A stretch of DNA of 5,456 bases, taken from NCBI GenBank assembly GCA_018384465.1, contig JAHAYQ010000162.1, positions 1 through 5,456 on the forward strand, given 5' to 3'. Positions 1 to 5,456 of the stretch are shown one piece after another. The notes under the pieces are model-generated. The model saw only the letters and a program-made list of their open reading frames with translations, was not told where the DNA came from and made no database searches. Within the stretch, counting starts at the first letter, position 1. Every line of letters begins with the position of its first letter. Source of the DNA: Myroides sp. Lineage in GTDB: Bacteria > Bacteroidota > Bacteroidia > Flavobacteriales > Flavobacteriaceae. The translations under genes were made by a program, and so were the position numbers.

Positions 1-16
1 CATGGATTCATACCAT

Positions 17-31
17 TAATTCTTAGAATTA
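17..31. repeat. Short palindrome in the AT-rich left end
   Basis: TAATTCT (17-23) and AGAATTA (25-31) are perfect 7-base complements around a single T. The one-base centre is too tight for an RNA hairpin. The shape would suit a small operator for a dimeric regulator of a gene beyond the left edge, but nothing else supports that reading, and chance is likely at this base composition. Confidence 0.25.
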
Positions 32-112
32 CAAATAATAAAAAATTATGATTTTATAAACTTTCCAATAAATGGTAACCTACTTCGTCTTTTTCACTCG
101 AAATAACCCGCT

Positions 113-131
113 GTTTTTTCCTAAAAAAAAC
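113..131. repeat. Short inverted repeat, 7-bp A/T-rich arms
   Basis: GTTTTTT (113-119) and AAAAAAC (125-131) are perfect reverse complements separated by five bases. The stem has one G-C and six A-T pairs, so it is weak, and no T run follows it in the minus-strand direction. It lies 42 bases past the tamL stop and may contribute to 3'-end formation, but in such AT-rich DNA it may equally be chance. Confidence 0.3.
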
Positions 132-172
132 GCTCGTATCTTACTTATTTATTGAAATATGAATTGATTAGG

Positions 173-2506
173 TTAGAAAGGATATCCAATAGCAATATTG
201 AGCATTAAATTATCTCTGCGCCACTGCTTGCTAGAAAAATCTATTTCATTAAAGCTCCAACGATCGCCTTTTGGGAGATATGGAATGCGTAAAGGCATGG
301 CAAAATCGGTACGTAATACTAAAATATTAAAATCAAAACGTAAACCTATCCCCGCACCTACTGCTATTTCTGACAGAAAATCTTTACTAATTTTTCCTCC
401 AGGTCTGCTTTCTTCTTCATTAAATAACCATACATTTCCCGCATCAACAAAAACGCCAACATTTAAAAAGCTTACCAAATTGGCACGGTATTCTACATTG
501 GCTTCTAACTTTATATCTCCGGCTTGATCGTGAAAATAGGATGATCTTTCTTCGGTACGTGGATCGTAACTACCCGGTCCTAAAGTTCGGGCTCTAAAAG
601 CGCGCACACTGTTACTTCCTCCTACAAAAAATTGTTTTGAAAAGGGCATGTGCACAGAGTTTCCATACGGATACGCCACGCCACCAATAAATCGAGTAGC
701 AATCTGCGATTTGTCGTTCAACTTTAAGTAATATCTAAAATCGTGTTCCATTTTTAGATATTGACTGTAAGGAACGCCAAGTATCGTTTTTTCATCTCCC
801 TTTTCGGCATTGGCTCCTGATATTAAACCTGTTAAATTAGCCGACAAGTCTAATAAACCTTTATAATAAAAGGTGTGCTTGCGTGGAAACATGGTTGTTG
901 TATAAGTGTACGAATAGACGGGTCCAAATATTAATTGTTTTTCAACTACACGTTTAAGTGCCTCGGCATTTCGGTTGTTTTCATCGTTCATATCTGCCAA
1001 ATACTTATCGCTTATTTTTTCGGGTGTTACGTACGTTACTTCAATAACTTTTAAATCGTGTTCACGCAATGCATTTTCTTTCCATAAATAACCAAATGAG
1101 GCGTTGAAATTATGTAAGGTGTAAAGCTGGGTACGGTTTTGATATTCATAGCCTAATTCCACCCGCGTTCGGGGTACAAAAGCACTTGATGAATGAAATT
1201 TAAAAGGTGCAATAATTCGTGGCCAAGTTAAACTAAACTTACTTCCTACCCTATAAATATTGTTAGCGTCTTTATTGCCACCTAATTGAAAATCGATGGC
1301 TGAATATAATGTTGCGGTAAAAACTTCGGCTCCTTTTAAAAAGTTTCTATGTCGCCAATTAAAGTTTACTTCACCACCAACATAACTTGCTGAATTAGAT
1401 TTACCTAAAGTTTCTAATCGAAGTGATTTAAAATCATTGGGCGTTAAATAGTAATACGTATCAAAAGTATTATTTAACGAATCGGAAATGACAAATTGAT
1501 TTTTCACAAATTTAAAGGTGCCTAAGTTAATCAAACGATTAAGCGTTAAGTTGTGATTGGTTCTGTTGTACAAATCGCCTGATTTAAAATAAAGTGCTCG
1601 ATCGTAAATCTGTGGTCTGAATTTTTCCTGCGGATCAATGATGTAAACATTATCTTTCCATAAAACGGTGTCTATATCCGTTCTAACCAAATTACGATTT
1701 CTACGTGATGTACGAAGGTTATAATCAGAAAAGATGTAAATTTTATCAATTGTAAATTGATCTTTTGCCAATTCTGGCGTATTGTCTTTTACTTTTACAT
1801 TTAAATCTACCTTGTGCTTTACCACGGTGCTGTCTACCTGCACAATAATATTATCAGGATCAAAATAATAAAAACCATTTTCTTTTAAATAAGAATCAAT
1901 GCGTTCGCGTTCGGTTTTTATCACATTTAAATTAAAAGGTTCATCTACTTTTAATAACGACCTACGGGCTGTTTTTGCAATTTCTTTACCAATTAACGTA
2001 CTATCAGAAGGAAACTTTACCGAGTTAATCAGATATTGCGTACGTGGCGAAACATTATATGTTATCTCGGCTTTTTTGTTTTTAGAAACGGTATCATAAC
2101 TGGCACTTACATTAAAATATCCTTGATTTTCAGCCGTGTTTTCTATGATATCTAAGTTAAACGGAATATCCACATCGCTTAAATATACGGGTTCTTCTCC
2201 TACCCGATACTTTAGCCAATGTTTAAAACCTGAATCTTTTTTAGGTTCACCAGTAATATTATAAATGTATAATTTAGGGCGTAATCCTAAAAATGATTTG
2301 TTAGGCTTTGGTGTGAGTGTCTGTTTTAAATCGTTTTCTAATTGTTTAGATTTTGATTTTGACAAGGAATCACTAATAATATTTACAGTGGCACCGGTGT
2401 ATAAAAAATCGCCTTCGGGCACAAATCGGGTGTTGCTGCAACCTACCAAAAACAGTGCTACGGCAGCAAAAAAGGCTTTATTTAGTTGTAGTGGTGGTTT
2501 GTTCAT
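173..2506 (-). CDS. tamL: TamL-type lipoprotein, BamA/TamA (Omp85) family outer-membrane protein
   Basis: A 777-residue outer-membrane Omp85 protein, the presumed partner of the adjacent TamB. Residues 1-23 are a lipoprotein signal peptide with lipobox LVGC (Cys23). After RFVPEGDFLYTG comes a POTRA-like first domain (about 35-86, with FLGLRPKLYIYNI at 72-84), then further POTRA-like units at about 105-157, 160-245 and 253-355. The barrel begins near residue 361 and runs to the end, about 415 residues, as expected for 16 strands. Barrel marks are FFVGGSNSVRAF ending at 637 (the Omp85 loop-6 motif, usually VRGF or VRGY), GDIKLEANVEYR from 663, FVDAGNVW at 686-693, GLRFDF at 721-726, and a terminal aromatic (GYPF) as in a beta-signal. 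I chose the start at 2506 over an in-frame ATG at 2578, because the longer form puts 24 charged and polar residues before the signal peptide. The start lies inside the end of tamB. BamA itself is the main alternative, but BamA proteins usually have five POTRAs and no lipobox, and the tamB linkage favours TamL. Confidence 0.92.
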   Translation of the reverse strand: MNKPPLQLNKAFFAAVALFLVGCSNTRFVPEGDFLYTGATVNIISDSLSKSKSKQLENDLKQTLTPKPNKSFLGLRPKLYIYNITGEPKKDSGFKHWLKYRVGEEPVYLSDVDIPFNLDIIENTAENQGYFNVSASYDTVSKNKKAEITYNVSPRTQYLINSVKFPSDSTLIGKEIAKTARRSLLKVDEPFNLNVIKTERERIDSYLKENGFYYFDPDNIIVQVDSTVVKHKVDLNVKVKDNTPELAKDQFTIDKIYIFSDYNLRTSRRNRNLVRTDIDTVLWKDNVYIIDPQEKFRPQIYDRALYFKSGDLYNRTNHNLTLNRLINLGTFKFVKNQFVISDSLNNTFDTYYYLTPNDFKSLRLETLGKSNSASYVGGEVNFNWRHRNFLKGAEVFTATLYSAIDFQLGGNKDANNIYRVGSKFSLTWPRIIAPFKFHSSSAFVPRTRVELGYEYQNRTQLYTLHNFNASFGYLWKENALREHDLKVIEVTYVTPEKISDKYLADMNDENNRNAEALKRVVEKQLIFGPVYSYTYTTTMFPRKHTFYYKGLLDLSANLTGLISGANAEKGDEKTILGVPYSQYLKMEHDFRYYLKLNDKSQIATRFIGGVAYPYGNSVHMPFSKQFFVGGSNSVRAFRARTLGPGSYDPRTEERSSYFHDQAGDIKLEANVEYRANLVSFLNVGVFVDAGNVWLFNEEESRPGGKISKDFLSEIAVGAGIGLRFDFNILVLRTDFAMPLRIPYLPKGDRWSFNEIDFSSKQWRRDNLMLNIAIGYPF
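2438..2506 (-). other. Lipoprotein signal peptide of TamL, residues 1-23
   Basis: Codons 1-23 of tamL encode a short n-region with Lys3 and Lys10, a hydrophobic core of about ten residues (AFFAAVALFL) and a lipobox Leu20-Val21-Gly22-Cys23. Cys23 (codon 2440-2438) would be the lipidated first residue of the mature protein. The next residues are Ser-Asn-Thr-Arg-Phe. They lack the acidic cluster known in Bacteroidota as the signal for export of lipoproteins to the cell surface. The lipid is therefore inferred to sit in the inner leaflet of the outer membrane, with the POTRA domains in the periplasm. Confidence 0.87.
2478..2506 (-). other. 29-nt out-of-frame overlap of the tamB end and tamL start
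   Basis: The tamB stop codon TAA occupies 2480-2478, while the tamL ATG is at 2506-2504, in a different frame. The shared bases encode the TamB tail (NEQTTTTTK) in one frame and the TamL signal-peptide n-region (MNKPPLQLN) in the other. With no intergenic space, a separate tamL promoter between the genes is unlikely. One transcript and coupled translation are inferred. Confidence 0.85.
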
Positions 2507-5456
2507 TTTGTACGTTTCTTTGAGTTCTTCTAAATTCGCGATTGCGGCGGCGGCGTTGCCAAATTTCTTTAAATTCATTATAATCTAAAGTGATAACAAA
2601 ACCAACACCCGTTTCTATAATCTGACCTTGTAGTGCTAATTGATATTCGTTTTTACGGTAAGCTTTTAACGTATATCTGCCGTCTCGTGACAATAAGTAT
2701 TCTATTTGAACATCGCCAGCAATATTGGTCATTTCCTCGTTTTGACGTTCTGTTCCTTCTAAACCAAAATTACTTCCTACGCTTACTTTTAATCGATCGT
2801 TTAACAAGCTTTTGGATACGCCTATGTTTAAATCGGTTCTATTTTCACGGGTACCAGTTGAATAATCGTCGCTTGATTCTAAGTCGAAATTTAATTCTAC
2901 CCCTTCAATCAAATCGGCAGCTAAATTATTTAATTGTTCTGAAAGCATACGGCTTACACTTTGCCTTGCAACCGATTCGGCTGATAATCCGGTACTGCTT
3001 TCAAAAGGATTTTCTCCAATAAAACGGTTCAACAACAACAAAGCAAATACTTGTTTGTTCATCTCGGATTGTTCGGTTCGCAATTGACTTAATTTTGAAT
3101 CTACCATTGAAATGACATCAGATGAAACGCCGGGATTGTTTCCATCAACTTCAATATCAAACGAAATAATAGGTTTTAATAACTCACCTGTCATTTTTAA
3201 CAGCGTATTAAATGGTATACGTTGTTTGTATAAATTAATGTTTTCATCGCCACCAACCTGTTGCTGTACCAAATCTAACGGGGCAGCTTTGGTTTTATAC
3301 ACAGCGGTAATATCTACATCGGCTTCCATAGGTTCGCCTGTCCATGTGATGGTACTGCCTTCTTGAATTTCGAATCTACGTTTTAATAAACTAACCGACA
3401 TTTCGTAAGCACCTTCATTTACCTCATATCTTCCCACTAAAGTGGTTTTTCCAGACGGATCAATACCACCGGTTAATTGTGCTTCACCCTGTAATTTGAT
3501 AAAATCTCCATTAGCTTTATCAATGATGATTGACAACAGCGCATCTTTATCAATTTCTATGTTTAGATTAACATCTAATCCAGAAATGGTTTGATCCAGG
3601 GTTTCGGTTTCTTCTAAAGTATCTGCCAACGCTAATTGATCTTGATCAACAAACTCAATAATACCCTCGCGCTCTTGTAACGCCGGACTTGATTGTGGTA
3701 AAACAAAAGTAAAGTCGGTGTTATCGGTTACCGTTATGGTTCCGTCTACCTTAGGTAAATCTAAATTACCTTTTACACTTATGTTCGCATTAATTGCCAT
3801 AATGCCGTACAATATTTGATTTTCAGTTTTGGTAGAATTAACCACTTTAAAATCACGTGCATTTATATTTAAATTAAAATCAAAATCGGTATAAGTTTGG
3901 GTTAATATGGCTCCATTTAACGTTAAGGCATTATTATCGGTATCGTTTATAGCAAATCGGTTAAACTCTATACCGCGTTGCGTAAAACGAATTTCATCGT
4001 TCATATTTTGGAACGTGCTGTTTAATTGTGTTATTCCAAAACCTGCTTCGTTAAACTTTAAATTACCTAAAACTGTCGGTGCGTTTGTTGTACCTGACAC
4101 GGCTAATTTACCAGAAACATATCCTTTGGCATCACGCAATTCGCCCATAGAAAAACCTTGAATGCTGGTCATTTGTAAGGCATTTATAGTTACATCAGCA
4201 TTAAAGCTTGAATTGGTGGTTTGGTAACTACCCACAACTAACATATCATTATTAAACCCACTTAATTGTATGTTGGCATTGTATAAACCAACCGTTTCGT
4301 TAGCTACTTCTGCATCAATGGTGCCAATGGCATTGCCAAAAACTTTTAAATCTTTAATATTCAAATCGGCTGTTAAACGTAAATCGTTCATTAGATCTCG
4401 TAATTGCGCCTCGCCATTAATGGTACCTTCTGCCAATAAAGAATCTTTTCTAATAATTTCGGTCAACGATTCTATTTTAAAATCTTGAAACTTTACATTT
4501 AACGGTGCAGATGGATCGCTTGTTTCCGATGCCACTAAAATAGAACTGTTATTGTTTGTTAACTGTAAGTTTTCGGCAACCAAACCAGTAGGATAAATAG
4601 TGAGCTTATTATCTGGTGCAACACTCCATGCATCATAATTTAACACCAATCCGTCTTGCTTCAAGGTTACATCAATTAAATCATTGGCTGTAGCAACATT
4701 TCCGGCAATTTTATACTGTACCTCATCAGCATCGTTTTTTACCAATAAATTGTAATCAATTACATCGTTGGCGATAAATCCATCTAAAACGATATTTGCC
4801 AATCGAAACTGTTCGCTATCCAATTGATTTAATGTAACCGAATAGTTTAAGCTTTCTTCATCATTTCCTGCTGATAATTTAATATCGTTTAACTGATAGG
4901 CTCCATATTGTACCTGAGGCACACTTCCGTAAACGGTTATTTTTCTATTATCTGCGTTGTAAGCACCATATAAATTAATGGTTTGAAAGGATGTTAAATC
5001 CGGTACAAATTTGCGAATAAGGTCATCGTTTTTAATCTTACCTCTAAAATCGAAATACTGTGACGGACTGATATCTGTTTCAACCGTTTCTTTTTGAAAT
5101 TGGTAATATTGGTTGATGGTTTGCATCAACGAGCTGCTGATTTCTGTTAATTTATATTGTCCGGTAATAGATGCATCAACAATTTGTGAGCGTAAATCGA
5201 TACTGTTAAGGGTATCAGTACTTACAGCTTTAAGACTAATTTCACTTATCGGATAAATTTCTTTACCGTCAGACAAAACGAAATTTTGCAATAATAGATC
5301 ACCATTTAAAACATCTGGATTCAAAGAGGTGAAATCGGCTGTTAACGTACCTGCCAATGCCATAGGTGTTTCGTAAAAGCCCAGTTTATTTAAATCGACT
5401 TTAAAAATAGTTCCTTCAGTGGTTAGTGTAGGTGCTTCTGCATCGTATATACCTGA
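2478..5456 (-). CDS. tamB: TamB-like translocation/assembly module protein (5' partial)
   Basis: This is the C-terminal 992 residues of a TamB-family (DUF490) protein. The frame stays open to the right edge, so the gene starts outside the window. The first in-frame Met (codon 5363-5361) is internal: 31 open codons precede it. Family members are long periplasm-spanning beta-sheet grooves, anchored in the inner membrane and docking on an Omp85 partner; they are linked to OMP assembly and lipid transport. Fragment residues 1 to about 590 are repetitive, strand-rich sequence with many short hydrophobic/polar alternations, as expected for the groove. An acidic loop lies near 595-621. The conserved C-terminal domain covers about 640-960, with GGIDPSG near 663-669, VNEGAYEM ending at 686, and MNKQVFALLLLNRF from 799. 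An Arg-rich tail (968-980) and five Thr before the final Lys close it. Bacteroidota homologues are commonly about 1,450-1,700 residues, so several hundred N-terminal residues are probably missing here. No frameshift was seen. Family assignment is firm; the exact transported substrate is not known. Confidence 0.93.
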   Translation of the reverse strand, partial: SGIYDAEAPTLTTEGTIFKVDLNKLGFYETPMALAGTLTADFTSLNPDVLNGDLLLQNFVLSDGKEIYPISEISLKAVSTDTLNSIDLRSQIVDASITGQYKLTEISSSLMQTINQYYQFQKETVETDISPSQYFDFRGKIKNDDLIRKFVPDLTSFQTINLYGAYNADNRKITVYGSVPQVQYGAYQLNDIKLSAGNDEESLNYSVTLNQLDSEQFRLANIVLDGFIANDVIDYNLLVKNDADEVQYKIAGNVATANDLIDVTLKQDGLVLNYDAWSVAPDNKLTIYPTGLVAENLQLTNNNSSILVASETSDPSAPLNVKFQDFKIESLTEIIRKDSLLAEGTINGEAQLRDLMNDLRLTADLNIKDLKVFGNAIGTIDAEVANETVGLYNANIQLSGFNNDMLVVGSYQTTNSSFNADVTINALQMTSIQGFSMGELRDAKGYVSGKLAVSGTTNAPTVLGNLKFNEAGFGITQLNSTFQNMNDEIRFTQRGIEFNRFAINDTDNNALTLNGAILTQTYTDFDFNLNINARDFKVVNSTKTENQILYGIMAINANISVKGNLDLPKVDGTITVTDNTDFTFVLPQSSPALQEREGIIEFVDQDQLALADTLEETETLDQTISGLDVNLNIEIDKDALLSIIIDKANGDFIKLQGEAQLTGGIDPSGKTTLVGRYEVNEGAYEMSVSLLKRRFEIQEGSTITWTGEPMEADVDITAVYKTKAAPLDLVQQQVGGDENINLYKQRIPFNTLLKMTGELLKPIISFDIEVDGNNPGVSSDVISMVDSKLSQLRTEQSEMNKQVFALLLLNRFIGENPFESSTGLSAESVARQSVSRMLSEQLNNLAADLIEGVELNFDLESSDDYSTGTRENRTDLNIGVSKSLLNDRLKVSVGSNFGLEGTERQNEEMTNIAGDVQIEYLLSRDGRYTLKAYRKNEYQLALQGQIIETGVGFVITLDYNEFKEIWQRRRRNREFRRTQRNVQNEQTTTTTK
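2515..2521 (-). promoter_or_regulatory. Weak purine-rich ribosome-binding region of tamL
   Basis: Read on the minus strand, AAAGAAA lies 8 nt before the ATG at 2506 and is followed by an A-rich stretch (ACAAA) right up to the start. This is far from a full Shine-Dalgarno match but fits the A-rich leaders usual in Flavobacteriia. It lies within tamB coding sequence, so ribosomes finishing tamB would pass over it. It supports the 2506 start only moderately. Confidence 0.4.

Larger units (their letters stand above)
1..172. other. Non-coding, AT-rich region downstream of tamL
   Basis: No supportable gene lies here. The first 60 bases contain only 10 G or C. All three plus-strand frames entering from the left close within about 51 bases, so the tail of an upstream plus-strand gene is possible but cannot be told from noise. 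A minus-strand ATG near position 11 could open a gene that runs off the left edge, but too few codons are visible. Past the tamL stop on the minus strand there is a run of eight T (130-123) without a GC-rich stem before it, so no classic rho-independent terminator can be called. Confidence 0.6.

Noticed and set aside
20..60. Possible Bacteroidota promoter (-7 TAnnTTTG) in the AT-rich left end
   Set aside because: The nearest minus-strand candidate (ATTATTTG) fails the first two consensus positions and has no TTG at the right distance; none was found on the plus strand.
2507..2578. 24-residue N-terminal extension of TamL from an in-frame ATG at 2578
   Set aside because: It would put charged and polar residues ahead of a clean lipoprotein signal peptide and enlarge the tamB overlap to 101 nt. 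The DNA there is better explained as tamB coding sequence.
2265..2588. Plus-strand open frame of 107 codons across the tamB/tamL junction
   Set aside because: It lies wholly antisense to well-supported coding sequence and shows no recognisable domain. It looks like a shadow frame, as do the other plus-strand open frames, such as those at 198-527 and 2633-3022.
5361..5363. Met codon as the start of tamB
   Set aside because: The frame stays open for 31 more codons to the window edge, and the sequence there reads as ordinary TamB (for example TIFKVDLNKLGFYE). TamB also needs an N-terminal membrane anchor that is not near this Met.
1..5456. Mobile element, CRISPR array, RNA gene or unknown defence-type cluster
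   Set aside because: No transposase or integrase frame, terminal repeats, regularly spaced repeats, tRNA-like or rRNA-like sequence was seen. Almost all of the window is two TAM genes.

Overview
The window holds two adjacent, co-oriented minus-strand genes and little else. Both belong to the outer-membrane translocation/assembly module (TAM). The organism is most likely a Bacteroidota, probably of the Flavobacteriia. The evidence is the AT-rich DNA, A-rich translation-start regions without a strong Shine-Dalgarno sequence, and protein style: an Omp85 protein made as a lipoprotein instead of TamA, beside a TamB of the Bacteroidota type. A genus cannot be named from this stretch alone.

Layout, in the direction of transcription (right to left). 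From the right edge to 2478 runs the C-terminal 992 residues of a TamB-like protein; its 5' end lies outside the window. At 2506, inside the last codons of tamB and in another frame, begins a 777-residue lipoprotein of the BamA/TamA (Omp85) superfamily, the type called TamL in Bacteroidota. It has a lipobox at residues 20-23, several POTRA-like repeats, a 16-strand-type barrel region and a terminal Phe. It ends at 173. Positions 1-172 are non-coding as far as can be seen and very AT-rich at the left end. They hold small A/T inverted repeats but no convincing terminator or promoter.

How they work together: in Proteobacteria TamB is anchored in the inner membrane, spans the periplasm as a long beta-sheet groove, and docks its C-terminal domain on the POTRA domains of TamA in the outer membrane. 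The pair has been linked to outer-membrane protein assembly and to phospholipid movement between the membranes. The same arrangement is inferred here, with a lipid-anchored Omp85 partner. The 29-nt gene overlap suggests the two proteins are made in a coupled way. No mobile element, CRISPR array, RNA gene or unknown multi-gene system was seen. The points worth a second look are details of this module: the VRAF variant of the Omp85 signature, the Arg-rich TamB tail written across the gene junction, and the lipoprotein anchor.
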